From contig OY783197.1 in assembly GCA_963678675.1 (NCBI GenBank), positions 23,355,934 to 23,419,933 of the forward strand: a stretch of 64,000 bases of DNA, given 5' to 3'. A program made the position numbers and the translations under genes. The notes under the pieces were generated by a model, which was given only the letters and a program-made list of their open reading frames with translations, was not told the origin of the DNA and ran no database searches. This stretch comes from Xiphydria camelus. Taxonomy: Eukaryota; Arthropoda; Insecta; Hymenoptera; Xiphydriidae. Shown here piece after piece: positions 34,339-46,109 of the stretch. Position 1 is the stretch's first letter; each line of letters begins with the position of its first letter.

Positions 34339-34931
34339 TTGAGCCGGTAGCTGGACTAACGACCTAAAGCACCTTAAGTTTTCATATATAAATTTTGATT
34401 CAAAGTTTCGAATACTTAGTAAACTATTTTGCCTACTCCAACATAAGTCCCGTATGCATATGTGTTTCCATACGTTTATAAACCGAAAAGAAAGGAAGTT
34501 AAGGAAAATAAGAAATTTGTTAAGAGGATGAAGTAGTATCGATGAATATTTAAAGTAGTACTTAGGTCGTTCTTCCAGAAATATGAATTTATTCCAGGTT
34601 CGAAGCAACTCTTCTCGTGATAAGTATAAGGAGCATTATGCGGTTTAAGTCTAGACAGAAAAATATGCGTACGTAGAAATAGTTATTTTGAGTTATATTT
34701 TTAATCTCTAAAATCGTCGACTTATAGCGCATGCGAGGCGAACGTACGCAGTTTCCTAGGGAGCGCGCATCATTATGAAATAGCTTGTACATTGATATAT
34801 TATATACTTATCGCTATGGAATTAGTATGGTATATATAATAAAAGTGTCACATAGATTATGAATATGTTAAAAAGAAATATAGAAAACCTGCTTAAGTTA
34901 CTTTAAGTCGTTAATCTAGCTGCCGGCTCAA
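34339..34931. mobile_element. 593-bp element with TTGAGCCGG inverted ends
   Basis: TTGAGCCGGTAGCTGGACTAA with CGACCTAAAGCACCTTAAG at the left; CTTAAGTTACTTTAAGTCG and TTAATCTAGCTGCCGGCTCAA at the right. The arms are about 42 bases. The interior is AT-rich and non-coding. No clear target duplication; superfamily unknown. Confidence 0.75.
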
Positions 34932-36394
34932 GTTGTACTTAAGGATTCTGTCCTAGTTGGATTTACTAAGGAAATCGTCATGTTTTGTCCTACACTTTAG
35001 ATCGATTCTCATTTCCAGATAAAAAACGTTTTACTAATGAAACATGGCTTTTCCGATAAAGGAGAATTTCAAATGGTTACACGCGGTTTTGGTTTTGTTA
35101 ATAATTTCTTGAACTGAAAAATAACTCCACAAGAAGTCCCCAACACTTCCCAAAATAAATCATTAATTGCTGGATTGCAATAGTTTATCATAAAAAGCGG
35201 AGACCAAGAGAGAAAGTGTAACAATTTGATAGTCTCCTTTACTAAAAACACTATAGTTCGTCAGTGAAATAATTTTCACTTTCAACGAAAATGATGGCGG
35301 CTTCACCAAATAGGGCAGGATCCTTCAAAAAATATCTACAATAGAAAATGTTAAAATTATAAAATCCAAATTTGTTCGCGCGTCAACCGAGGAACCCACA
35401 AACGGAAGAGCTGTGAATCTCGGAGATTAACTCGTCTTTCGCTCCTGTGCTTTAATGACGATTGACGTCACCTGGATTTAACGTTCGATCCAGAGATTAT
35501 CCTCGCGTCGAGTCTCCAGTCGGATTGACTCGTTCTTTTCTTACGTCGACAGGATAAAATACGTCGGATGGAATTATCGGTTAATCAATTCCCCGAGATT
35601 TCGATTCCTTCGAAGAAGCCAGGCTACTGAATTAGTTACGCACGGGAACGTTTTACAGGATCCATAAACGGGGGAGCAGTCGATTTCCGCTATCGCCAAT
35701 GCGTCCGTTCCTTCAAGTCGCATATTCGGTCTGCACGCGCGCAGCGCGAGAGTAACGGATTTTACCGCTTCCGCTCTTATCGAAAGCACTTGCCGTTATT
35801 CAATACCGGGAAGCGAGACTCAATTCCGTAGGTGCGCGTTAGAATATCATTACTGGCGAGCTGTTCGTATCGGGACGGGGATGACTTGCAGTCGCGACGA
35901 TCGATAACCCAACGATTTGCTTTCGCACTTCCGGAAGAGACGTGAGTGACGGGTATGTAGGAAAACCGGTTCTCCTGAGTAAACCTAACGCGTGTAACCG
36001 CCGAGACGTCACGGGGGTCCTCCTCTTTCTCTCTTGCTCCTTCTATTAAAAGTTATGCGTTCCTATCTTTCTCTTTCTCTTTCTCGCGCGCGCGCGCGCG
36101 CGCGCGTGGCTGATCTCGATACACTTTCTCAATAGCATCAATCCATTTCCACCTCACTTTCTCGCGCCTCGCAGTGCGAATGCGTAGAATTTACGCTCTT
36201 GCGTAACCGTGTAATGAGACAAACGTGCACGGCGAGAAGGCTGTTTATCTATGCACGAGGAAATACAAGATCGACCCCACTTAATAATGGTCATTATTAT
36301 AAGTGCATTTTTGCCTTTACTACTCGCGAGGCAAAGTGTTCCGTTTTACCCCACTTTCTCAGCTGTGGCTATGAATTTTACGTGCGCAACCGGC
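34932..36394. other. Unique sequence; CpG-rich from 35390
   Basis: No gene recognised. It ends with a (CG)n tract (separate entry) and unique sequence up to the Harbinger-like element. Confidence 0.4.
36085..36106. repeat. (CG)11 tract, Z-DNA prone
   Basis: Eleven uninterrupted CG dinucleotides follow a CTTT pyrimidine tract. Shorter GC-alternating tracts occur at 4557-4571 and 41061-41076. Confidence 0.9.
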
Positions 36395-36397
36395 TAA

Positions 36398-37245
36398 GGC
36401 CGGTGTCACACGGTTCGGTTTTGTCGCTGCGTTTTGGCCACGGACCGGTTTCAAGGGATGGTAACATCACACGGTTTTAAATGAGAGGTGTCACATCGTC
36501 CGGCGCTGCCGCATGGTAGGATATACGGACAACCGGATGGAAGTGAAAAGACATGCAGTTGAATACGTGGTGTCAAACGCTGCGATAAAACCATAGTGAT
36601 TTTCCAATTTTTATTCTTCTACGCGCTATGTTTGATACGGATAAATTTATCGAGTACATACATGAAAGGTCACCACTCTAGGAGAAGAGTTCTAAACAGT
36701 ACCTATTCTGACAAAAATGCTCGTGAAAAAAATTCATTGAAACAAGTGCATTTTAATTGGTTTCAATAAATTCTGCTATTCAACTCTCCTATCCGTATAT
36801 TTATTAACAAAAACAAAACGAATAATTAACTTAAACCGAGATAAGCTGCCGAGTTCTCATCCCGCTATCCGATCTGCCGCAGCGGCAGAACCGGATCTAG
36901 TGTGACACGTAGAGAGCATCCGGCGAAACCGCATCCCTCACAGCTGCACTGAGAAAAATAATTAGGTTAAAATGATAAAACACACCTGGTTGAACGCGAG
37001 TGTTAAATTATTCTAACCAAAATACTACTCAGTTGAACCAAATATCTAGTTATTCTAATCAAACGTGTAGTTCTTCCAACCACACGCTTAGTTAATCTAA
37101 CCAGAAAAGTGGTCAGTTTAACCAAATACTCGGAGGATCCATATTTCACCAAACGGTTTGGTCATCATCTCCAGGATTTTGGTTAAATTGACCAAATTAT
37201 TTCACTCAGTGCGCAGCAGTAGAACCGGACCGTGTGACACCGGCC
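36398..37245. mobile_element. PIF/Harbinger-like non-autonomous element, TAA target duplication
   Basis: GGCCGGTGTCACACGGTTCGG at the left and CCGGACCGTGTGACACCGGCC at the right are inverted ends of about 34 bases, flanked by TAA at 36395-36397 and 37246-37248. A 3-bp TWA duplication and GG(C/G)-type ends are typical of PIF/Harbinger. Further GTGTCACA and CCGGCG words near each end look like subterminal repeats. Family A copy 7 is inserted inside the right terminal repeat. No transposase. Confidence 0.8.
36947..37211 (-). mobile_element. Family A MITE copy 7, nested in the Harbinger-like element
   Basis: CACTGAGAAAAATAATTAGG to AATTATTTCACTCAGTG in reverse orientation. Flanks are CTG and CGCAG, as for copy 3, and not TA. 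Confidence 0.85.
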
Positions 37246-37248
37246 TAA

Positions 37249-38131
37249 GAGCGGATAGACGAAACACACCGCTAAGCGCAGGGAACAGAGGAATGTCAGC
37301 TCTCGCGGCTTATCGCCGTATACATAGTTGCGCGCCGCGGACGCTCGTAAACACTGTAGGTAGGATTCGGTAAGCGAATCCTTCGGCGAACGGCCGTCGT
37401 TTCGCAATGCGTCCCCGTTCCGTCGCGTTTACGATTATCAATTATGTAGGCCCTCGTGCATTCGTCTATACAAAGGCAATTATTACCTTCCTTCTGTATG
37501 TGCGCACGTTGCAACATGTCGTTACAAACATTAGCGTATATAGTTTCAAAACGTAAGAAAGTACCGCACATATGAATACGGTAGATACGTACGCGAATAC
37601 GCGAAGTAACTAGCCACAGGATCAGGTGGGTTAATTAAAATACCATAAACTTTCTAGCCGTTAAATCGGCGGTCTTTCATTATCTCACCGGCGTATACGC
37701 ATATGCCAACCGAACCATCTCGGATGTACCGTGGTGATCAGTAATAATTGCCAGACGTCGTAATCGTCGCTCTTAAGATCCTCGAGAAATCTAGGCTGCC
37801 TGATCAAGCGTCGCGGGGTCGATCCGTTCTACATCTCGGTGCTTAGATATGAAATACACCAAAATAGAGCTACCGATATCACAGATAGCCAAATGCACGT
37901 AAATTGTACAGCAAATTTAGGTAGTAATATTATCTCATCAGATGCATCGAGGTTGTGCGCTTTATGAGTCATCATTGAGCAAGCATATATTTATGTCATT
38001 AAAATATTTCAAACTAATACAAATAAAATGCTAAACATTTATTCAATATATCGTAAATTTTTCGTAAATATGTTACTACAATAAATACAGCAATTAACTT
38101 GACGCATATTATAATGTAAATTTAACAATTC

Positions 38132-38163
<32 letters not shown>

Positions 38164-38259
38164 ATAATTATTTTTCTCAATTCACACATGCGGTAATTTA
38201 AAATATTAGTGGTTCTGTTTCAATGTAGTTACTTTGGTCTCGGCCGTTTGTGTCAGCTT
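37249..38259. other. Unique sequence, AT-rich after 37900
   Basis: No gene recognised. Holds the (GA)n tract at 38137-38162. Confidence 0.4.
38137..38162. repeat. (GA)n microsatellite
   Basis: Thirteen GA units. Confidence 0.9.
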
Positions 38260-38650
38260 TTTATTGGCAGGTTAAATTTTTGTTAAGATAAATTTGGCTA
38301 CGTAATTCGGTTCCCTAATTAATTTTTTTATTGCAGATTCGAAAACTGGACAAAATTATTTATCCCATATTTTTTTTCATTCTTCATTTTCGACCTTATT
38401 TAAGCAAGAACATGACATTTAAAAATGTAATTACGTCATTGTCTTGTAAACCTATCACATTCGTACTCGTTGCTTGACATAACTGCGTCTATCTGGCGTT
38501 TCGATAACGTCACAAATGTCGTGGAGAGAAACGCACTTATAACTCAGCGAATAATTACTTTTTCTGACATTTTCTGTTCCGTGCGATATTGAATATGTAT
38601 TCAGATTACAAGTGACATTTAAAAACATGAATATTTGTTTTATGCAGACC
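38260..38650 (+). repeat. Dispersed repeat I, copy 2
   Basis: ATAACTCAGCGAATAATTA, CGTGCGATATTGAATATGTA and a CTGGACAAAATTATTTATCCC segment match 31851-32200 inverted. Confidence 0.6.
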
Positions 38651-41359
38651 AAAGTCTTAATAGGCCATAAAAACTTAACGCCTACATTCATATGCCAATA
38701 TTTTTTTAAGTGAAATATTTTTTTGAGTCAGATATAGTAAGCAATTTTTCTTGAGGATAAGTTTTGCAGTTCCCGTGGGTAGTACCTATATAAAATACTT
38801 TTATTTTTTATATTATTTCATGGAGTTGATTTCTACAGAGATTGTCTTTAGAGTACAATATTTGAATAGGATTTTTGTTGGTCCTTTTAGGCTTCGGTGT
38901 TTAGATACAAAATTGCGATGACTATCTAGACTAGATAATTCTATATACGAGAGAAATATTATAAAATTCTCCCTCTAAACCTTCGCATCTTTCATAACGA
39001 CCCGTACGCGTAGTTTCCCTTGATTTACGAGACGCCTGACGACGTCGCTTGAGGTTGATCGTCGAATTAAATATTCACAGAGCGCGGCCCGGGCGTTAAT
39101 CTCGCCCGAGAGGCTGCAGCTAAAGCGCGTAGTTCGCCTATGAGCACGTGGACTGTTGCGACACGGGGTCGAGAAACGTTCGGCACACGGAGAGTGACGA
39201 CTGGGCCGGTGAAAAAATGAGCATTGTGATCGAACGAGTGGCGCTATAGGATATCTGAAAGTAAACTTGCGCAATGCTTCATACACGTCGTGTCGCTGTT
39301 ACGAAGTTATGCAACACTCCCAACGCGAAAGTGCCGGCGCCAAGCCTCGAGGAGAAGTGAGCTTTTTTTTATCCCAAGCTGAGTGAGAAGAAGGAAGAGT
39401 GGAGGGGTGGCTAAGGGAAAGAAAAGAAGTAGCACCTGCAGTTGTACAACTGTTCGAACGGGGTTGGAACTGCATCGTCATTTTTGTGCCGACGGACCTC
39501 GCGGATAATTAATTGACGTCCAACCAAGAACGACTGTTTCTACTTTGTATTTCTCCGGGCGGAAAGAGAATCGCTGGCGAACGTCGAACGAGACGAACTA
39601 TTGAATGAAAAGCCATGAGAAGAAACACGAGTCCCCCCTTTTCAGGGTTGGGGCAAATTCTAGAGTTCGTGTCAACTGTGTCTGTCGGATACCTATCTTT
39701 TTCCTAGCTTTTGCCCACCTGTCGCGTCGAGAGAGGCTGCTGCCACACCACTCTCTCGATTGCGAGGTTTATGCAATCGCGCGATGCGGAGTGGGGCATT
39801 TTTCTCACGAACCGAATAATTGCTCATCGAGGAGCGAATTTAAATCTTATCCGTCGGACTCTAATAACGAAATAGAGTCATTAATCTTGACTCTCTCTAC
39901 GAATATTACTACACACTCTTGTCTCGTGTCTAGGTGAGACGTAATGGTTTCATTACGCGGAAATTAATAACTGGATATCGACCCCTTCTTTCCCACGCCT
40001 GCATGCGCGTCAATGCTTAAGAACAAATTTTCAGTTGAATTTTTCTCGCGAAAATCGTCGATAAGCTGTCTTTACATTTTGTTAACAAATCAATACTAGT
40101 TCGGTAAACATTATATCAAAAAAATAAAATTGTTCTAAATACAATCTTTCGTCTGGTGATAAAACTACCCTCGCGAACCACCGCGCGACCTCGGCCTAGA
40201 ACCTCGCGAATCTCGCGGCCTTGCGCAAACCCGCTGCAAGGAATTACCACTGGGCGAGGCTAACGGGTCGGCCGCGAGCGGCACGACGAGAGACCGCATC
40301 ACTGCCAAGAACTCGACTCACACAGCTACTGCTAGTAACTCGCGCGCCGCGTTCGCCGCACGCAACTGGAAATACTCGTTCCCCGCTTCGCCTCGTTACC
40401 CCGTTTATCCGATAATGAACGAGCGAGACGGCACGCGCCAAGTGCATCTCCCGCGCCAAGATCGCACCGGTATTTCATAAGCGCATCGCCGCGGCGCCTT
40501 TCGAGCCGCGTCCCCGTGGATCAGTCGTGAAATACATATATACAAACGTAATCCTCCGTCGCTGGGGAATTCTTGCCGGGGAGCGTAATCGCGCCAACGG
40601 CGTGAAGGGAAGGAGGGCGATTTCAGATTGCTGGAATTTCGCGGCGCTTAAAGCGAATAGGGGTGAGAGGGGGGCGGGAGGGGGCAGAGTCGAGAGAGGT
40701 CAAAAGACGAGAAGCCGGGTGAAGCCGGCAGAAATTTTAATCGTCGGTTTGACGCTTACAAATGAGTCGAACCGCGCGCTGTACGCGCCGCAGACGCGGT
40801 TGTTTGCCTAACGGGATCATCGCGGCGGGCTGCGGGGATGGTGGCGGCTCCGCGCGGGGTGGCAGGGAGCGAGGGGGATGTAAGCAGCGACACCTGGTGT
40901 GCCGGGGAGCAGCCAAACATATCAATCCACGTCGCGGGTCTGATTTTCGCCCCGCGAATCTTTGACATATTATACGAGCGACTCGAGAACTCGCCGGGAA
41001 GAAGGAGGAGGGACGCGCGGCGGGCGGAGAGTGAACTCGGATGGAAGTTCGAAGTTCCGGCGCGCGCGCGCGCGCGACCCAGTCGACAAATTTCGCTCGT
41101 CGATGTCGCTCGCGGAAGGCGCGATTCTACGGCGAACCGCGAGCGAATGTTGTCGGTCGATCTTCTTCGAGGGGTGAGTTTTGCCGGGTGGTATGGCAGG
41201 TACGATGCGATCGCAGGCCATCGTTCTCGTATCAATCTCTCACTGGGGCGTGTTGGCGTTTCACGTTCACCCGGCGAATCTTCAGGAAATTGCTGGCGGT
41301 TGTTGAAGACAGGATCCGATTTGAGATAAAAGGACTCGATGATACGAGGGAGAACGTTG
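38651..41359. other. Unique sequence; CpG-rich 39000-41350
   Basis: No gene recognised. Open frames of up to 163 codons around 40750-41330 overlap on both strands in GC-rich DNA. An isolated start/donor pair (ATG at 41147, GGG|GTGAGT at 41174) lies in this block. Confidence 0.4.
40660..40684 (+). other. G-quadruplex motif
   Basis: Four G runs (4, 6, 3 and 5) separated by loops TGAGA, C and A, in a CpG-rich block. Confidence 0.6.
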
Positions 41360-41962
41360 CACTGAGAGAAAAATGTAGTACCTAGATTTAACTAAAATCA
41401 GCCGTTACGAGTGGGTGAATGGCGATTCAGTTATTTCGACTAATAATAATTATTATTCAAATCAATTATTGATTTCAATAGACTACATCTTGTTTCCTTC
41501 AAATAGCCGTTAATCGCAATAACGAAATTTACTAGTTGAAGTAAATTATTCTGCATACCCTCACTCGTAAACGAAGATTTAATTGAACCCGAGAGAAAAT
41601 GTTTATATATGATCATATATGGTTATACCTATACATATAATTGGATATGATCAATTTTAAAATTTATCTCTATCTAATTATATATGAAAAATTATATATG
41701 ACTGTATATAATTAATAATCATATATATGATCAAATTGGATTTGATATAATTGGATCCAAAATTTTAAACTTTGATCATGTCTAAACATATATAATCATA
41801 TTTGATTATATATGATTATATATATAATTTTTCACATATGATCAATTGATCAGATAGTGACAAATTTCGGATCTAATTATGTCGAATTATATAATATGGT
41901 GATACATGACTATACTCGTCTGATCATTTTTTCCTGGGAATATACAATTTTTTGTCTCAATG
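41360..41962. mobile_element. CACTGAG-type MITE with an AT-rich insertion
   Basis: CACTGAGAGAAAAATGTAGTA at the left; ATTTTTTGTCTCAATG at the right. An inner inverted pair (CGTTACGAGTGGGTG and ACCCTCACTCGTAAACG) marks its own arms. 41588-41938 appears to be a second element inside. Confidence 0.55.
41588..41938. mobile_element. AT-rich nested element rich in ATATATGATCAT
   Basis: CCCGAGAGAAAATGTTTATA and CATTTTTTCCTGGG are inverted ends; the interior is a series of short ATATATG/GATCATATATGG words. It resembles the insert at 59823-60077 in style, though the ends differ. Confidence 0.5.
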
Positions 41963-42109
41963 TAGAGTGTTTAAAGCTCGAAATAAAGTGTCGAGAAATA
42001 ATTATTTAAGGATCGTGAACTCTTAGTATCCCTCTCATTGATTGTTATAGAATTTGGAAGGTCGTACGAATTTTCTCCCCATCGTTTCTTTAAAAAGAGG
42101 AACGGCGCG

Positions 42110-42567
42110 AGCTGAGAAGAAAACTTGCTCAATCGAAAAAAACGTGTTTTCAGATGGTCCCAAGAGCGCATTTATCCGAGTCGAATGAATACCGATTTGA
42201 TCCGCACAGAGAAAAAATTAGATCTATTAAAACTTGTCTGCCGGGTCGCAAGTAATTTATTTCCTTATTACGATTCCCAGATTCCTTACCATCACATGTG
42301 GAATAGTACGTCATTGCGAGGAAGAAATATTCATTCGATGTGAACAAGAAATAATTTATGTAAATAAATAATTACTTGCGACTCCGCAAGTAATTTTTAG
42401 TAGATCCAACTACTTTACATTCACTCTGCTTCCAATCAATCTTCAATTAAATCAATAGCATTTATACGTGTCCAATCCATATTCATTCTAATCGAATAAA
42501 TGCGCTCTTGAAACTGCTCAGAGAAATATATCACGTTTATTTCAATGCAACGAATCTTTTTCTCAGT
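42110..42567. mobile_element. Old copy of the 13306 palindrome family, interrupted
   Basis: GCTGAGAAGAAAACTTGCTC, GGTCCCAAGAGCGCATTTAT at the left; AATAAATGCGCTCTTGAAAC and TTTTTCTCAG at the right. Between the arms lies another inverted-repeat element (42205-42428). Divergence is clearly higher than in the 13306 copy. Confidence 0.75.
42205..42428. mobile_element. Nested inverted-repeat element
   Basis: CACAGAGAAAAAATTAGATC at the left and GTAGATCCAACTACTTTAC...CACTCTG at the right, with inner arms GTCGCAAGTAATTTATTTC and its inverse. Confidence 0.55.
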
Positions 42568-44182
42568 TCACGTAAGCGAGAGGCGAAAGAAGTCATTCCA
42601 TTGACGCAGGACTCGACTTCCCAAGGAAACAGACGCTCGACGGAATCGGGACGGACCTTATTATTACCCGGTTTTTATTCCCCATCGCGCAAAGAGCATC
42701 ACACGGGACGCGCGAGATATACGATACGACGATCGTGCGTCGTCCTCGTTATTGCGACGCGCTAGCGTGAAACCGCCACAGTTTCATTAGCATAACGACG
42801 ACGCGCGCTCCTTCGACCGTGAAGAAGTAGTAGTCGCGGTCCGCCCGCGCCGTGCGGTAGCGCTGTTTTATTTCTCGATGCGTGGCGCGTTTCCTCGACT
42901 GACGTTATCGACGCGTTATACGCGACGCCGTCGACGCCTCGGGCGTCCGTTACGTCGAGGAGGCGAAATGATAGGTACCTCGCGCGCGGGGCGTCGTCGC
43001 GCGCGATTGATCCGTCGCGGGCTAAAGCGCCGTCGTTCGCTCGATCGACGGCAAAACTATTCCGTCGCTTTTCCGCGAACGCTCGAGAGACGGCTTCCGG
43101 ATGCCGTCGGAGATTTCTCGACCACTCTCGCGCGACGCGTTCTTAAGAATGCGTTTTTTTTTCCGCAGGCATTCTCTGCGTGCGAGGCGAGACCTTTCTC
43201 TGGAGAGAGAAAGGAGGGAGGCGCTCCGAATTCTTAAGCGTTTGAAAGCCGAACTCGACTCCGGCGGTTTTTATACATAATAATATCGTTCGTTCACTGT
43301 GATATAACGAGAAGATTCGTAGGCGTCGTGGTTTCGAGAAATCGAAAAATGAAATACACATGGGAGGGGCGATTTGCGATACGGGAGAAAGATATTAGAG
43401 CGAAAATATAACGCCTTGGAGACTCGTTCGAAATAAGAATGACTTTGCACGCGTGTACGAATTTATTTGCATTGTCGTATTACGATATTTTTAGATTCGA
43501 AAGAAATGCTTCGGATTGAATCCGAGCCTGCCTTTCCCTCTTCGTATATCAATGCAAGAGGCTATTGGCTCGTCGCCCCGCGAAAGCGAAGCCACAAAGA
43601 GGCCACAAACGGGAATTCGTACGGGCGCGGAACGATCGTGCATGATTATAAGGCGCTCACTGAGGAAACCCGGTAATTTCGTATCGCGTGCTTTCTTCTG
43701 CCCTTGTTTCGGGTTTTCAGGGCGAGGGATTCGTCCGAACGACGCGTCGAACTTTCTCCGCGGTGTCGTTGCACAAGGCGGAAGCGTTTTGCATTTTTTT
43801 ACCAGGCGAATAGATTTCTGCGATCGTGATCAGAATTGTAATGAACACTCGATATGTCATATATTGTTACTTTTTATATAATTTATTCTTCAATTATTCC
43901 TTTCTTTATGTACGCATAGAGTATTCTCCGCATTCACTGAACTGAAAAAAACAGCAGAACGGCTCTGATTACCAGTCTTCTGGCTGCTGAAGCGGTAATG
44001 TAATTTTAAGTGACAACAGTGCCATCGCGTCAGGCTACAACAGCTAGAAAACTCCATGAATAGGAGCACGATAACGCTGCTGTGGCGATACGCATTACTC
44101 ATGTGGAAATGCTTAATGATGTAGCAGCGGAATGTTCTTAGATATACTTTAGTCTGCTGTAGAATCGGTACCTACTTTTTTT
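42568..44182. other. Very CpG-rich block (42580-43240), then mixed unique sequence
   Basis: Extreme density of CGTCG/TCGA/CGCG words at 42880-43140. A strong acceptor-like TTTTTTTTTCCGCAG ends at 43168, but no matching donor follows. No gene recognised. Confidence 0.4.
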
Positions 44183-44290
44183 CAATGTAAAAAAATGTAA
44201 TCGAATTAACCAAACATCGACTGACTCTCTTCTAATTGACTCGAATGATATTTTCATCGAGTCAATCATCGCTTCAGAGATACAATAAAA
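44183..44290. mobile_element. Degraded MITE, family R copy 2
   Basis: Matches 15352-15478 at the ATGTAATCGAATTAACC and TCGAGTCAATCATCGCTTC words. Confidence 0.45.
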
Positions 44291-46109
44291 ACATAATATA
44301 GTCGATTGACAATATTTGGTTGTGTTTGAACTATATTCTCTTATCAGTCTTTAATTTTCCAACATTATACTTTTAATAAATTATAGACTTCTAGTCTCGT
44401 ATACGAAGTATTATTATGTATAGGTACTTAAAAATGATTATTCCAAAGCCGTAACGTCGGCGATTACGTTAACGACATTCGATTCAGGGCTCGGGAATGC
44501 GCGCCGCGGTTTCGAAAGTCGACGATGGGAGCGATTAGGTACTTCAGATTAGCGTGGCGAAACGGCATCGTTAGACTCGTTATGGAACCGCGATAACGTA
44601 ATGTCGCATCGTGTCTCGGGATACGCGTCTTTATATCTGTATCTACCTATCAACGAGCAGCTGCAGGTGTATCCACTGTCTCGCTTCCTGAACTTTCGTT
44701 TCGCTGCAGCGCGCGGTGCAAGAGATCCGACGCGTTACGAAAAAGATTACCATTGAACGGGCTGTTGCAATTTCGAGCGGCAAAAGTGAGCAGTTTATGG
44801 GTGCGAACGTAACCGAGGAAAGAGTCCAGTCGATCTCTGTATAGAAGTCGAGCGAGAGAAATGGGTTTGGAATAATTTTCTTAAAAAATACAAAATATCT
44901 GCGTCTGTGGTCGGCCACGATATGCAATAGCCGGTAATAAATCTACATTCGCTTCTCGCTAGAAGTAGAACGTGTGGCGCGTTTAGAAAATCTGACGTGA
45001 ATTGTATTCTGCAATAAAACAACCGACTGGATGACTTTGCTCTCTTTGGTTCCGAGCCGCTCACTCGTTAGAAAAAGTGTTGTGCCATTATAACTGATTA
45101 TTACAGCCATATATTATCACCGTATTAATGCATACTGCGTATAACCTTCGATATACGATCTGTTAAACACTACGATATTTATCACAAACACGTATGCCCG
45201 GGTGTAGTCCACCGGTGATCGCATTATTACCTAATCAACTGTTGCGGTAATCGGTAACGACCGCTATAAAAATTCCCGCCATATCAGTTTCACACAGCAA
45301 TAGTTACAGCTTCCACCGTCGATCGCGAACAGTGGCGGTGGACCAAAAATCACCAGAAGCTCCGGTGTCAGAATCATAAAAAGATCAAGAGGAGCGCGTG
45401 AGGTCAATCGTAAAAAGCTCACATATCCCGCAGCGATAAAGGCGGCCTTTCACCGCGGGCATTCGATGAGTCGAGATGCGGGGAAAGAAATGTCAATGAC
45501 CGCCGCCGGTCGCCGGAACGAGGACGATCGAGTGAGATCGTCTTCTAGAGGTCGGAGGGGGGCACGAGCGCAACGAGAGGCTGTGGCCTCTTATAAGGTC
45601 AGGGTTGGCGCGACGGACGTGACGATGCTGGGACACGAATCGAACCGGTTACGCGTGTATCACGAGTTACGCTTTCTCTCTCCACTTCTGCTATACTGTC
45701 TCTTCCCACCTTGCTGCGCTCGCGTTGGGAGAAAGCTAATTGTACGGGAATTAAATCTAGACTGCCGTTTCGCAAGAGGAGGCGACACAATTGAGGGACG
45801 AGACTTCGAATGTACTTACGATAAAAGCTACCAATTAAGCTGGTCATAATGTTGTTTCGATGCGTCTCTCGATAGTTTCAGCGAAAATTATTAGACCGCG
45901 AATGGGCGACTCTGTAATTTCTTAATTAGGTATATGTGTTCATTGATCGGAGATTCGAAAGTCGTGATCTGGGTTGATCCGATAAATTTCGTTCTCGTAA
46001 TTATTCCTGGCGTCATGGATTCTATCACTGGTGACTTCTCAGAATTTCATTTTTTAACGTACCATAATGCCAATGAATAATTAAATCTCATACTTTCATT
46101 AGTTGCTTG
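44291..46109. other. Unique sequence upstream of the desaturase
   Basis: Holds the candidate TATA/initiator pair (45265-45292). A 127-codon open frame (45466-45849) has no family features. A minus-strand ATG with donor (45847 to 45820) is noted but unsupported. Enhancers of the desaturase would be expected here, but none can be named. Confidence 0.45.
45265..45292 (+). promoter_or_regulatory. Candidate core promoter upstream of the desaturase
   Basis: TATAAAAA at 45265-45272 is followed at 45284 by TCAGT, the arthropod initiator core, and then by a unique purine-mixed stretch that could be a leader exon. The spacing (about 21 bases from the TATA start to the initiator A) is shorter than the usual 30, and no canonical GTAAGT or GTGAGT donor follows within several hundred bases. 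The assignment to the desaturase is therefore only a suggestion. Confidence 0.25.

Noticed and set aside
40756..41385. Overlapping frames of up to 163 codons, and an ATG plus GTGAGT donor at 41147-41179
   Set aside because: Frames occur on both strands of the same CpG-rich DNA; the start/donor pair has no partner exon.
43140..43240. Strong acceptor-like TTTTTCCGCAG followed by an open frame
   Set aside because: No donor follows within the open frame and the encoded sequence is low complexity.
45820..45847. Minus-strand ATG exon ending at GTAAGTAC
   Set aside because: The donor is good, but the start context is weak and no partner exon or family match was found.
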